A stretch of DNA of 64,000 bases from CANMUM01 sp965263365 (GTDB lineage: Bacteria > Pseudomonadota > Alphaproteobacteria > Rhodobacterales > Rhodobacteraceae), in the NCBI GenBank assembly GCA_965263365.1, contig OZ253672.1, positions 2,108,001-2,172,000 of the forward strand, read 5' to 3'. Each line of letters opens with the position of its first letter. The stretch's first letter is position 1. The notes below the pieces were generated by a model. That model did no database searches. It saw nothing but the letters and a program-made list of their open reading frames with translations, and had not been told where the DNA came from. Made by a program: the position numbers and the translations under genes. Below, one piece after another: positions 32,463 through 41,824 of this stretch.

Positions 32463-33746
32463 ATGTCTGCGACGGCAAATATTCAGCGTCTATCTTTGGC
32501 TGAGCTCAAGGTAAAAACACCTGCCCATCTTTTACAAATGGCCGAAGAATTGGAAATTGAAAATGCGGCATCAATGCGCAAGGGCGAAATGATGTTTTCT
32601 ATTTTACAGGCGATGGCAGAAGACGGTTGTGAGATATCAGGCGATGGAGTGCTTGAAGTTCTGCAAGATGGATTTGGATTTTTACGTTCGCCAGAAGCCA
32701 ATTATCTACCGGGTCCTGATGATATATATGTTTCACCAAGTCAAATTAAACATTTTTCCCTGCGTACAGGCGATACCGTTGAGGGTGTGATTCAGGCGCC
32801 CAATGAAGGTGAGCGTTATTTTTCATTGACACGTGCAACCCAAATTAATTTCCAAGAACCAGAGAAAGCACGTCACAAAGTTCATTTTGACAATCTGACA
32901 CCGCTTTATCCTGACGAACGGTTGCGCATGGAAATAGATGACCCCACAAATAAGGATATGTCCGCGCGTGTTATTGATCTTGTTGCACCAATTGGTAAGG
33001 GGCAGCGTTCATTGATCGTTGCACCGCCGCGTTCGGGTAAAACTGTGATCCTGCAAAATATTGCGAACTCAATCGAGGCTAATCATCCGGAATGTTACTT
33101 GATCGTTTTATTGGTTGATGAGCGGCCAGAAGAGGTAACGGATATGCAGCGCTCCGTGAAAGGCGAGGTTATTTCCTCAACTTTTGATGAGCCCGCATCG
33201 CGTCACGTTGCGGTTTCAGAAATGGTGATCGAAAAAGCAAAACGTCTTGTGGAAACGAAGCGAGATGTTGTCATTTTGCTTGATAGTATCACGCGCTTGG
33301 GCCGTGCGTTTAACACGGTTGTTCCAAGTTCGGGTAAAGTTTTGACGGGTGGTGTTGATGCGAATGCCCTTCAACGTCCAAAGCGTTTCTTTGGTGCTGC
33401 TCGAAATATTGAGGAAGGTGGATCGCTCACAATCATCGCAACCGCGCTTATTGATACAGGCTCGAAAATGGATGAGGTTATTTTTGAGGAGTTCAAGGGA
33501 ACGGGTAACTCTGAGATTGTTCTTGATCGTAAGATTGCTGATAAGCGTGTGTTCCCGGCAATTGATATATTGAAGTCTGGAACGCGTAAAGAAGACCTTC
33601 TAGTGGATAAATCAGAGCTTACCAAGACATTCATGTTGCGAAAGGTTCTCAATCCGATGGGTACAACAGATGCAATCGAATTCTTACTCGATAAATTTAA
33701 GAAAACTAAAAACAATTCTGACTTTTTCGACAGTATGAATTCATAA
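32463..33746 (+). CDS. rho: Transcription termination factor Rho
   Basis: A 427-residue hexameric RNA helicase of ordinary length. N-terminal Rho-N helices, cold-shock-type RNA-binding domain (DGFGFLRSPEANYLPGPDDIYV, key residues GFGFLR), Walker A APPRSGKTV, Walker B VVILLDSITRLGRA, Q-loop and R-loop region GGSLTIIATALIDTGS. hemE-hemJ-rho is the typical alphaproteobacterial order. Confidence 0.98.
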   Translation: MSATANIQRLSLAELKVKTPAHLLQMAEELEIENAASMRKGEMMFSILQAMAEDGCEISGDGVLEVLQDGFGFLRSPEANYLPGPDDIYVSPSQIKHFSLRTGDTVEGVIQAPNEGERYFSLTRATQINFQEPEKARHKVHFDNLTPLYPDERLRMEIDDPTNKDMSARVIDLVAPIGKGQRSLIVAPPRSGKTVILQNIANSIEANHPECYLIVLLVDERPEEVTDMQRSVKGEVISSTFDEPASRHVAVSEMVIEKAKRLVETKRDVVILLDSITRLGRAFNTVVPSSGKVLTGGVDANALQRPKRFFGAARNIEEGGSLTIIATALIDTGSKMDEVIFEEFKGTGNSEIVLDRKIADKRVFPAIDILKSGTRKEDLLVDKSELTKTFMLRKVLNPMGTTDAIEFLLDKFKKTKNNSDFFDSMNS

Positions 33747-33769
33747 TAATATCAATTATTTAAAATAAA

Positions 33770-35074
33770 ATGGCAACAATTGATACGATTTATGCATTGG
33801 CGACTCCTCCTGGTCGATCAGGGATTGCCGTTGTGCGTTTATCTGGGCCAGATTCTAAGGCAATTTGTAAAGAAATTGCCGGCGCAGTAAAAACCCCGCG
33901 AAAAGCCTACTATAAAATTCTTCGTGATAAAAATGGTCAAGAAATTGATCAAGCACTTGTCTTATATTTTCAAGCGCCCGCGAGCTTTACGGGTGAAGAT
34001 GTCGTTGAGTTTCAAGTTCACGGTGGGCGCGCTATTATTTCAGCTGTGCTCAAACGTCTTTCAGAGTTTTCGAAAGCACGTCCGGCTTTGCCCGGGGAAT
34101 TTACGCGGCGCGCGCTTGAAAATGGTAAGCTTGATATGCTTCAAGTTGAGGCACTTGGCGATTTCATTAATGCTGAAACAGAAGTGCAGCGACAAAATTC
34201 CTACCGAAATCTTTCAGGTTCAGCTGGTGAATGGGTCGAAAAATTGAGAGATGCACTTGTTGAGGCTATGTCGCTTGTGACGGCTTCGATTGATTTTTCT
34301 GATGAAGACTTGCCGGATAGTCTTGTAAAATCTATTGGCGATGCCATTGAGAACTCTTGCGAATCTTTGAAACGAGAGCGCGCAAAAACCGTTCAAACAC
34401 AAGCGCTTCGTGATGGATATCGCGTTGCGATTTTGGGCAAACCAAACGTAGGAAAATCAAGTCTTATCAATAAGTTATCAGGAAAGGATGTTGCCATTGC
34501 GACAGATGTTGCGGGCACAACTCGCGATGTTTTAGAGGTTTTTATGGATATTGGTGGTCTGCCTGTTTTGGTGTATGACACGGCTGGACTGCGCGAAACT
34601 GATGATAAAGTCGAAGCGATTGGTGTTGAGCGCGCGCGCGAGGCGGCACGTGATGCGGATCTCAGAATTTTTCTTTTTGAAAAGACTTCCGATTTAGACG
34701 AGATCGGATTGCAGCCTAGCGCTCATGATTTGGTTCTACAATCAAAGTCAGATTTGTATGGGGCGGGCAAATCGAGTGTATCGGCTATGACAGGTCAGGG
34801 CATAGATGATATTCTTGCCTATATTTCTGAATATTTTGCGAATACGCAAAGAGAATTTGGTTTTTTTTCCGGAGATCGTCAGGTTCAGTCATTAAATAAT
34901 GCGATTTTCGCGCTTGATGATGCATTAGAATTTTACCAAAAAGGTGAAATCGTGTATGAAATGCTTGCCGAATCCTTGCGCCAGTCCGTTTTTGCTCTGG
35001 ATTTGCTGATCGGTAGAGTTGACGTCGAAGATATGTTAGATGTAATTTTTTCGAAGTTTTGTATCGGTAAGTAG
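33770..35074 (+). CDS. mnmE: tRNA modification GTPase MnmE
   Basis: A 434-residue protein. N-terminal tetrahydrofolate-binding domain (ATPPGRSGIAVVRLSG), central helical domain, inserted G domain with GKPNVGKSSL, DVAGTTRD and DTAGLRE, and the C-terminal FCIGK with the cysteine conserved in active MnmE. With MnmG it adds the aminomethyl-type group to C5 of wobble uridine 34. Its stop lies 2 nt before mnmG, so the two partner proteins are co-transcribed. Confidence 0.97.
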   Translation: MATIDTIYALATPPGRSGIAVVRLSGPDSKAICKEIAGAVKTPRKAYYKILRDKNGQEIDQALVLYFQAPASFTGEDVVEFQVHGGRAIISAVLKRLSEFSKARPALPGEFTRRALENGKLDMLQVEALGDFINAETEVQRQNSYRNLSGSAGEWVEKLRDALVEAMSLVTASIDFSDEDLPDSLVKSIGDAIENSCESLKRERAKTVQTQALRDGYRVAILGKPNVGKSSLINKLSGKDVAIATDVAGTTRDVLEVFMDIGGLPVLVYDTAGLRETDDKVEAIGVERAREAARDADLRIFLFEKTSDLDEIGLQPSAHDLVLQSKSDLYGAGKSSVSAMTGQGIDDILAYISEYFANTQREFGFFSGDRQVQSLNNAIFALDDALEFYQKGEIVYEMLAESLRQSVFALDLLIGRVDVEDMLDVIFSKFCIGK

Positions 35075-35076
35075 AG

Positions 35077-36933
35077 ATGTTTCACGTGGAACAATTTGAT
35101 GTTGTGGTAATAGGAGGCGGTCATGCGGGTGTGGAAGCCGCCGCGGTTTCTGCGCGCCGAGGTGCGAAAACAGCGCTTGTGACTCATAGGTTTGATCGCA
35201 TCGGGGAAATGTCTTGCAATCCCGCAATTGGCGGTCTGGGAAAGGGCCATCTTGTTCGCGAAGTTGATGCGTTAGATGGTTTAATCGGGCGGATAGGTGA
35301 TCTGGGTGCTATTCAATATCGATTGTTAAACCGCTCAAAAGGGCCGGCTGTTCAAGGGCCGCGTGCACAAATTGATCGTGCGCTGTACCGTTCTGCGATG
35401 CAAGCCGAGATCGCGGCCACGCCAAATTTAACCGTAATTGAAGGGGAAGCGCGTGCTTTTGCTTTTGAAGGGGAGCGGGTGAGTGCGGTGCGTGTCGATG
35501 AGCTTGAGGTTAAAGCAAAGGCTTTCGTCTTGACGACCGGTACTTTTTTGGGTGGCACAATACATATTGGTGAAGAGACACAGCAAGCCGGTCGGGTTGG
35601 TGACCCTTCGTCGATTGATTTGGCGTCTCAGCTTCGCGAACTGGCGCTTCCCATGGGGCGCCTCAAAACGGGAACACCGCCGCGTCTCAAGACTGATTCG
35701 ATCAATTGGGATATTCTCGCAAGGCAAGATGCTGATGAAGAGCCCGTGTATTTTTCGACCCAGACGAAAGAAACCCATCAACGGCAAATCGCTTGTGGGA
35801 TATCGGAAACAAATCCACAAACCCATGAAATCATTAGAGAAAACCTTAATAGATCGGCGATGTATTCTGGAAATATATCAGGTGTTGGGCCGCGTTATTG
35901 CCCTTCAATTGAGGACAAAGTTGCGCGTTTTGCAGACAAAGACCATCATCAAGTCTTTTTGGAACCAGAAGGGTTAAATGACCCGCTTATCTATCCCAAC
36001 GGCATATCGACATCGCTGCCGCGTGATGTTCAGCTGGCCTATGTACGTTCAATGAAGGGGTTAGAAAATGTTGAAATTGCACAATATGGTTATGCGATTG
36101 AATATGACTATATTGATCCGAGAGCTTTAAATAATCATTTGCGTTTGCGCAACTTTGAAAATCTATATTTTGCCGGTCAAATAAATGGAACGACCGGGTA
36201 CGAGGAAGCCGCGGCCCAAGGACTTTTGGCTGGATTAAATGCGGCTCTTCAGTCACAAAATACTGATTTATTTAGTTTTTCTCGAACAAACAGTTATATT
36301 GGCGTCATGGTCGATGATTTGATTTCTCGTGGTGTTAGTGAGCCATATCGAATGTTTACATCACGTGCAGAGTACCGTCTTTCAATTCGGGCAGATAATG
36401 CCGATCAGCGATTAACAGCCATGGCGATCAATTTTAAAATTGTTTCCGAGGCTCGTAAATTGGAGTTTGAGCACAAAATTGACGCGCTTGCAAAGCTTAA
36501 GTGTCACGCTCAAGATGTAAAGCTGTCGCCAAATGAGGCGCATCAGATTGGCTTAGAAGTGAAATCTGATGGTCAGCGGCGCTCCCTATATGATCTATTG
36601 GCGTTTCCGTCGATAACGAGTAGTGATCTCGCTCCTCATTTTGATGTTTTTGAGCAGTTTGATTCTGAAATAGTGTCCCAAATTGAAATTGAGGCAACTT
36701 ATGCAAGCTATATTGAACGCCAAAATCGAGATATAGAGCAGTTTGAGCGTGATCGCGCACTTCTTATTCCTGCAGATTTTAGTTATCGAAATATTGCTGG
36801 GCTCTCCAATGAGCTGATGCAAAAACTGGAGGCGCGCCGGCCTAAAAATATGTCTGAAGCGAATCAGATAGATGGAATTACACCTGCGGCGCTTACAGTA
36901 GTTGCCGCGCATATAAGAAAGCAGAGCGCATAG
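35077..36933 (+). CDS. mnmG: tRNA uridine 5-carboxymethylaminomethyl modification enzyme MnmG
   Basis: A 618-residue FAD protein. The dinucleotide motif GGGHAG is at 13-18, followed by SCNPAIGGLGKGHLVREVDA (conserved cysteine), TGTFLGG, GRLKTGTPPR and GYEEAAAQGL. It forms the MnmEG complex that installs cmnm5/nm5 groups on U34. The first codons are constrained by a parS site. The rsmG gene overlaps its stop (TAGTG). Confidence 0.98.
   Translation: MFHVEQFDVVVIGGGHAGVEAAAVSARRGAKTALVTHRFDRIGEMSCNPAIGGLGKGHLVREVDALDGLIGRIGDLGAIQYRLLNRSKGPAVQGPRAQIDRALYRSAMQAEIAATPNLTVIEGEARAFAFEGERVSAVRVDELEVKAKAFVLTTGTFLGGTIHIGEETQQAGRVGDPSSIDLASQLRELALPMGRLKTGTPPRLKTDSINWDILARQDADEEPVYFSTQTKETHQRQIACGISETNPQTHEIIRENLNRSAMYSGNISGVGPRYCPSIEDKVARFADKDHHQVFLEPEGLNDPLIYPNGISTSLPRDVQLAYVRSMKGLENVEIAQYGYAIEYDYIDPRALNNHLRLRNFENLYFAGQINGTTGYEEAAAQGLLAGLNAALQSQNTDLFSFSRTNSYIGVMVDDLISRGVSEPYRMFTSRAEYRLSIRADNADQRLTAMAINFKIVSEARKLEFEHKIDALAKLKCHAQDVKLSPNEAHQIGLEVKSDGQRRSLYDLLAFPSITSSDLAPHFDVFEQFDSEIVSQIEIEATYASYIERQNRDIEQFERDRALLIPADFSYRNIAGLSNELMQKLEARRPKNMSEANQIDGITPAALTVVAAHIRKQSA
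35078..35093. other. parS site 1 (one mismatch)
   Basis: TGTTTCACGTGGAACA differs from the parS consensus TGTTTCACGTGAAACA at one position. It overlaps the mnmG start codon, so the consensus also encodes MFHVEQ. ParB nucleation site about 4.3 kb from the origin. Confidence 0.85.
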
Positions 36934-37553
36934 TGAATTTTCAAGATTTTCAATCGCGCGTTGAGAATATAAGCGATGTTTCACGTGAAACATTTGATCG
37001 TTTGGAAATCTATGCAGCGGAGCTGAAAAAATGGAATCCAAAAATTAATCTTATTTCAAAGAATAGGCGCGATGATATTTGGGAACGGCATTTTATCGAT
37101 TCGTTGCAAATTCTGTCTATTGTGAAAGAAAAAGTTTCAGATTGGATAGATTTGGGTTCAGGCGGCGGATTTCCTGGTCTAGTGCTGGCAAGTGTTCTAA
37201 CAGATGTTCGTTTTCGACTGATTGAGTCTGATCAGCGGAAATGTGCCTTTTTAAGAAAAACAGCTCGTGAAATGGGCCTAAATGTGGACGTCGTTAATGA
37301 TCGGATCGAAAATTATAAAGAAAAACAATCAGATATAGTATCTGCGCGCGCTTTGGCACCTTTGGACAAGTTGATTGGACTCGCGATGTTTCACGTGAAA
37401 CAAAATGGTAAATTAATTTTCTTAAAGGGAAGAAATTGGAAAAATGAATTGACCCTAGCAGAGAAAAACTGGCAAATGAGTGTACGGGTTTATGATAGCG
37501 TTACCGATCAAAATGCAAAAATACTAGAAATTCAGAAAGTCAGCAATAAATGA
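36933..37553 (+). CDS. rsmG: 16S rRNA (guanine 527-N7) methyltransferase
   Basis: A 206-residue SAM-dependent enzyme. The motif I stretch DWIDLGSGGGFPGLVLA and the later SARALAPLDKLIGLA are hallmarks; KKWNPKINLISKN precedes them. GTG 36933 overlaps the mnmG stop. The gene carries two perfect parS sites within its coding sequence, which constrains its codons at both places. parA overlaps its stop by ATGA. Confidence 0.96.
   Translation: MNFQDFQSRVENISDVSRETFDRLEIYAAELKKWNPKINLISKNRRDDIWERHFIDSLQILSIVKEKVSDWIDLGSGGGFPGLVLASVLTDVRFRLIESDQRKCAFLRKTAREMGLNVDVVNDRIENYKEKQSDIVSARALAPLDKLIGLAMFHVKQNGKLIFLKGRNWKNELTLAEKNWQMSVRVYDSVTDQNAKILEIQKVSNK
36977..36992. other. parS site 2 (perfect)
   Basis: TGTTTCACGTGAAACA, an exact match to the parS consensus, lies inside the start of rsmG, where it encodes the residues VSRET. 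About 6.1 kb from the origin. Confidence 0.95.
37387..37402. other. parS site 3 (perfect)
   Basis: A second exact TGTTTCACGTGAAACA in rsmG, where it encodes part of AMFHVKQ. It is 410 bp from site 2 and 148 bp before parA. Confidence 0.95.
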
Positions 37554-38335
37554 GCGCAAAAGTAATTGCAATCGTCAACCAAAAAGGTGGAGTTGGGAAA
37601 ACAACAACAGCAATGAACATTGCAACAACTCTTGTCGCATTGGGGCGCAAGGTATTAGTGGTTGATCTTGATGGTCAAGGGAATGCTTCAACAGGGCTGG
37701 GAATAGAGCTAAGCGCACGTGCGCATACAACCTACGATGTTATAATGAATAGCACATCGCTAGAAGATGCGATGGTGGGCGTCCCCGGTATAGAGGGGCT
37801 CTATATGCTACCCGCATCGACAGATTTGAGTTCAGTTGATAGCCAATTGGTTAACGATAAAGGCCGAATCGTGCGTTTGAAGATTGCAATTGCCTCTGTC
37901 GAAGAAAAATTTGATTACGTATTTGTCGATTGTCCGCCTTCGTTAAGTATTTTGACAGTGAATGCGCTCGCGGCGGCCGATTCTGTTTTAGTGCCTTTGC
38001 AGTGTGAGTTTTTTGCGCTTGAAGGACTTTCTCAACTCATTTCAACCGTTAACCAAGTACGTGAAAGCGCTAATCCGAGATTAAAAATTCAAGGTGTACT
38101 GTTGACGATGTATGATCAAAGAAATCGTTTAACCGTTCAGGTTGAAGAAGATGTGCGCGAAAATTTAGGAAGTATGGTTTATCAAGCCGTTATTCCACGA
38201 AATGTGCGTTTGAGCGAGGCGCCGAGCTATGGTTTGCCGGCAATGCTTTATGATCCGAAATCGAGTGGAGCCACGGCGTATCAGTCAGCCGCCATCGAAT
38301 TTTTAACACGCGAAGGTGACTTAGAAGGGCTTTAA
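37550..38335 (+). CDS. parA: Chromosome partitioning ATPase ParA
   Basis: A 261-residue deviant Walker ATPase. NQKGGVGKTTTAMN has the signature lysine K12 and P-loop lysine K17; VDLDGQGNASTGLG is the Walker A' region, and FVDCPPSLSILTVNALAAAD the Walker B region. It binds DNA non-specifically and moves ParB-parS complexes, so newly copied origins separate. The order rsmG-parA-parB next to oriC is standard for chromosomal, not plasmid, ParA. Confidence 0.97.
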   Translation: MSAKVIAIVNQKGGVGKTTTAMNIATTLVALGRKVLVVDLDGQGNASTGLGIELSARAHTTYDVIMNSTSLEDAMVGVPGIEGLYMLPASTDLSSVDSQLVNDKGRIVRLKIAIASVEEKFDYVFVDCPPSLSILTVNALAAADSVLVPLQCEFFALEGLSQLISTVNQVRESANPRLKIQGVLLTMYDQRNRLTVQVEEDVRENLGSMVYQAVIPRNVRLSEAPSYGLPAMLYDPKSSGATAYQSAAIEFLTREGDLEGL

Positions 38336-38337
38336 AT

Positions 38338-39237
38338 ATGGCAAATGATAAAGAAAAACGAGGTTTAGGACGCGGATTAAGTGCGCTTTTGGCAGATGTA
38401 GAGGTTTTATCAGTATCTCCAAGCAATTCTGAGGCAGATGGTGCTTCAAATCGTTCAGATCAAACCAATTTACCAATTGATATGATTGAGGCTAATTCCG
38501 ATCAGCCAAGGCGCGATTTTTCACATGATGAGTTGAAAGAATTGGCAGATTCATTATTACAGCATGGACTAATTCAACCCATTATTGTGCGCAGTATTGG
38601 TAAAGATCGTTATCAAATTATCGCGGGGGAACGGCGCTGGCGCGCAGCGCAAATCGCGAAATTTCATCAAATTCCGGCCTTGGTTCGAACATATTCGGAT
38701 CAAGAGGTGCAAGAACTAGCGCTTGTCGAAAATATTCAACGTGAAGACTTGAATCCGATTGAAGAAGCGAGCGCCTATAAAGCTTTGATGGAACAATATG
38801 GCCATACACAAGAGGCGCTGGCTAAGAAATTGGGCAAGTCGCGTTCGCATATTGCGAATATGGTGCGTTTGATGAATTTGCCTATGCCCGTTTTGAAAAT
38901 GGTGAGAGATCGCTCGATTTCAATGGGTCATGCGCGCGCGCTTTTGCCCGCAAATAATCCCTTTGTTTTAGCGCGAAAAATCGTTGAAAATCAATTATCT
39001 GTGCGTGATGTTGAGCGTTTGGTGGCTGCACAAGAAGACGAGAAAATAACCTCTCAGAAATCGTTTATGCGCGGAAAACCCAAAGATGCTGACACGATAT
39101 TAATCGAAAAAGATTTGGCGGCTCATTTAAAGATGAAAGTGCAGATTGAGGATAAGGGCGGAAAGGGAAGCGTGAAAGTTTCTTATAAGTCTCTTGAAGA
39201 ACTTGATGAGATTTGTCGCATTTTGCGCTCAAATTAG
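38338..39237 (+). CDS. parB: Chromosome partitioning protein ParB
   Basis: A 299-residue CTPase that binds parS and spreads. N-terminal RGLGRGLSALLAD is the ParA-interacting peptide. The ParB/Srx domain has GLIQPIIVR and the CTP-binding GERRWRAAQ (box II) and ENIQREDLNPIEEA (box III); a helix-turn-helix follows (ALAKKLGKSRSHIANMVRL), then a C-terminal dimerisation domain. It starts 2 nt after parA and its last codons overlap the convergent hemW gene by 9 nt. Confidence 0.97.
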   Translation: MANDKEKRGLGRGLSALLADVEVLSVSPSNSEADGASNRSDQTNLPIDMIEANSDQPRRDFSHDELKELADSLLQHGLIQPIIVRSIGKDRYQIIAGERRWRAAQIAKFHQIPALVRTYSDQEVQELALVENIQREDLNPIEEASAYKALMEQYGHTQEALAKKLGKSRSHIANMVRLMNLPMPVLKMVRDRSISMGHARALLPANNPFVLARKIVENQLSVRDVERLVAAQEDEKITSQKSFMRGKPKDADTILIEKDLAAHLKMKVQIEDKGGKGSVKVSYKSLEELDEICRILRSN

Positions 39238-40350
39238 CAGCTTTTCGATCACAGCATTTAGAACCATTCGCCCTTTATTCGTGGCGCCAATATATTGGTT
39301 GCTGCGCCATAAATGCTGGCTTTCGATTAATGAATTGACCTTCGTCATATCGAGCCCGCCAAGTTGCTCAATGCGTTCGAGAGAGGCGCCTTCACGAATA
39401 CGTAGAGCCATCATAATATATTCGTCTAATATATCTTCTTTGCTAAGGAGCGTTTTGTTTAAGGTGCGTGGGTTCTCAAGCCATTTTTGAGGATTGCGTG
39501 TTTGTTCGGTCGCGTAGCGATCACCATCGATTTCGATACGACCATGCGCCCCAGGCCCGATACCAATATAATTGCCACCGCGCCAATATACCAAATTGTG
39601 GCGGCTTTCTTGGTGCGCCCGTGCAAAATTGGAAATTTCGTAGTGATGATAACCATTTTCTTGCATAAATTCGGATGTCCATTCATACATTTGCGCAGAA
39701 GTCTCATCATTTGGCAGTCCAAGTAGCTTACCGGCGTGATGGAGTTTTTCAAAAACTGTGCCTGTCTCGATGGTGAGTTGATATAAGGAAAGATGATCGG
39801 GGGCAAAAGTTAGCGCGTGTTTAAGCTCATTTTGCCAAGTCGTTAAGTCTTGATTTTGACGGGCATAAATCAAATCAAAATTAATACGTTCAAAATAGGT
39901 GCGCGCGATTTCGAGGGCTTGCAAACCTTCCTTCACGTTGTGAGTACGACCGAGGGAGCGCAAATCTTGATCATTAAGCGCTTGAAAACCCATGGACACG
40001 CGATTAATTCCAGCACTTTTGAAGCCCGCGAATTTATCAGATTCAATCGAAGTGGGGTTAGCCTCCAGCGTAATTTCAGCATCTGAAATTGACCAAAATT
40101 TATCGATTTCGTTGAGTATTTGATCAACCGTATATGGGTGCATTGTGCTGGGTGTTCCACCACCAAAGTAAACGGATGTGGGCGCCTGACCATTATATAA
40201 ATTATTAATTTTATTTATTTCTTCTAGGTATGCTTGTGCCCATTGCGTGTGATCAATGTTTTGGGAGACATGTGAGTTAAAATCGCAATATGGACATTTG
40301 GCGAGACAAAAAGGCCAATGAATATAGATGCCAAATCCGCGGTCAATCAA
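39229..40350 (-). CDS. hemW: Radical SAM heme chaperone HemW
   Basis: A 373-residue radical SAM protein with the cluster motif FCLAKCPYCDF (C15, C19, C22), then YFGGGTPSTM and TLEANPTS. HemW was long annotated as oxygen-independent coproporphyrinogen oxidase; members near rdgB/rph in this clade are heme chaperones. True HemN has a longer N-terminus with extra conserved residues not seen here. It overlaps rdgB by 8 nt and parB, convergently, by 9 nt. Confidence 0.92.
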   Translation of the reverse strand: MIDRGFGIYIHWPFCLAKCPYCDFNSHVSQNIDHTQWAQAYLEEINKINNLYNGQAPTSVYFGGGTPSTMHPYTVDQILNEIDKFWSISDAEITLEANPTSIESDKFAGFKSAGINRVSMGFQALNDQDLRSLGRTHNVKEGLQALEIARTYFERINFDLIYARQNQDLTTWQNELKHALTFAPDHLSLYQLTIETGTVFEKLHHAGKLLGLPNDETSAQMYEWTSEFMQENGYHHYEISNFARAHQESRHNLVYWRGGNYIGIGPGAHGRIEIDGDRYATEQTRNPQKWLENPRTLNKTLLSKEDILDEYIMMALRIREGASLERIEQLGGLDMTKVNSLIESQHLWRSNQYIGATNKGRMVLNAVIEKLLI

Positions 40351-40930
40351 ATGGATTTGCCTTTAATAATTTTTCAAAAGCGCGTGCGCGGTGTGAAATC
40401 ACGTTTTTTGTTTCAGCCGCCAATTCCGCGAAGGTGTTGTCATAGCCCTCGGGCACGAAGACGGGATCGTAGCCGAAGCCCATTTCACCTCGTGGTGGAT
40501 ATTCTAAATGCCCAAAAACCTCGCCGCGAAACACTTGGTCACGTCCATCTGGCCAAGCGAGACAAAGTACGGAGGTGAAATTGGCCGTCCAAGGGGCAGC
40601 ATGCGATTTGAGTTGCGCTTGCACTTTATCCATCGCCATATAAAAATCGCGACCAGCACCCGTTTCAGCCCAGTCAGCCGTGTAAACACCCGGCGCGCCG
40701 TCAAGAGCATGAACTTCAAGACCACTATCATCAGAGATTGAAAGCTTACCCGTTTGGCGCGCGCAATAGTGGGCTTTGATGCGCGCATTTTCCTCGAAAG
40801 TTGTGCCGTTTTCTTCGGGTTCATCAAGGTCATATTGGGCTGCCGAGGTGATTGTGAGATCGAAATCGACGAAGAGTTCTTGAAGTTCAGCAAGCTTGCC
40901 TTTGTTATGAGATGCAAGCACAAGTTCCAT
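40343..40930 (-). CDS. rdgB: dITP/XTP pyrophosphatase (RdgB/HAM1 family)
   Basis: A 195-residue enzyme hydrolysing deaminated purine nucleotides. LASHNKGKLAEL at the N-terminus binds the substrate phosphate; EENGTTFEENARIKA and SDDSGLEVHALDGAPGVYTA and GFGYDPVFVPEG are the family signatures. It is coupled to rph (adjacent start/stop at 40930) and hemW. Confidence 0.97.
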   Translation of the reverse strand: MELVLASHNKGKLAELQELFVDFDLTITSAAQYDLDEPEENGTTFEENARIKAHYCARQTGKLSISDDSGLEVHALDGAPGVYTADWAETGAGRDFYMAMDKVQAQLKSHAAPWTANFTSVLCLAWPDGRDQVFRGEVFGHLEYPPRGEMGFGYDPVFVPEGYDNTFAELAAETKNVISHRARAFEKLLKANPFD

Positions 40931-41643
40931 TAGCTAACCGCTTTGATTTGAGCGTTTGAAAGTTCTGCGATCCCTTTTTCGGCAAGGTCAAGAAGATTTC
41001 CAAATTGGGTGCGGTCGAATGTGGCGCCCTCAGCCGTGGCTTGCACTTCGATGAGCTGGCCTTTGCTTGACATAATGACGTTGCTATCAGCGCCAGCGTC
41101 GCTGTCTTCAGGATAATCCAAATCAAGCACTTCTTGACCGGCGTATATGCCAACAGAAATTGCGGCGATTTGGTGAATGATGGGATCATGTTTGATCGTA
41201 TTTTCAGCAAGGAGTTTATTGACCGCAAGGCGAAGTGCAACCCAGCCTCCTGTAATAGCCGCACATCTTGTTCCTCCATCAGCTTGGATAACATCGCAGT
41301 CAACTGTGATTTGGCGTTCGCCCATGAGCGTGCGGTCAACTGCCGCGCGTAGCGAGCGACCAATGAGCCTTGAGATTTCTTGGGTGCGTCCGGATGGCTT
41401 TCCAGCCGTGGCTTCGCGGCGCATACGTGTGTGCGTTGAACGCGGAAGCATGCCGTATTCGCCTGTGACCCATCCAAGGCCAGATTTGCGCATAAATGGG
41501 GGTACATTTTCTTCTATGCTTGCGGTGCATAGGACGTGAGTATGACCGATTTTAATCAGACAAGAACCTTCTGCGTGCGCGTTAACATTCGTTTCAATTT
41601 CAACTTTACGCATTTCATTGAGGGCGCGTCCTGATGGTCTCAT
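40930..41643 (-). CDS. rph: Ribonuclease PH
   Basis: A 237-residue phosphorolytic exoribonuclease that trims tRNA 3' ends. It starts with MRPSGRALNEMRKVEIE; GSCLIKIGHTHVLCTAS, RREATAGKPSGRTQEISRLIGRSLRA (key RQEIxRLIGRSLR pattern) and DCDVIQADGGTRCAAITGG are intact, so unlike some laboratory strains this copy is full length. ATG 41643 follows AAAGGA. It is divergent from hrcA. Confidence 0.97.
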   Translation of the reverse strand: MRPSGRALNEMRKVEIETNVNAHAEGSCLIKIGHTHVLCTASIEENVPPFMRKSGLGWVTGEYGMLPRSTHTRMRREATAGKPSGRTQEISRLIGRSLRAAVDRTLMGERQITVDCDVIQADGGTRCAAITGGWVALRLAVNKLLAENTIKHDPIIHQIAAISVGIYAGQEVLDLDYPEDSDAGADSNVIMSSKGQLIEVQATAEGATFDRTQFGNLLDLAEKGIAELSNAQIKAVS

Positions 41644-41824
41644 GTGAATTCCTTTATTAATTGATCGCTGTTTTAGAGGGCGCGATAGCATAGGCGCGGT
41701 GAAAAGGCGATAGGGAGAATAAAATTTTCAGATGTATAGGGGGATAGAGAAGTGAACATCGTACTGAAATTCGCGCTATTGAAGTTGAAACGAGTGCAGA
41801 TTATCTTATGCGTGCGAGGATGAA

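Noticed and set aside
40905..41507. A 200-codon frame on the minus strand inside rph
   Set aside because: It overlaps the well-supported rph frame on the same strand; it is a shadow caused by codon bias.
41692..41824. Looked for a CIRCE element upstream of hrcA
   Set aside because: No TTAGCACTC-type inverted repeat is present on either strand.
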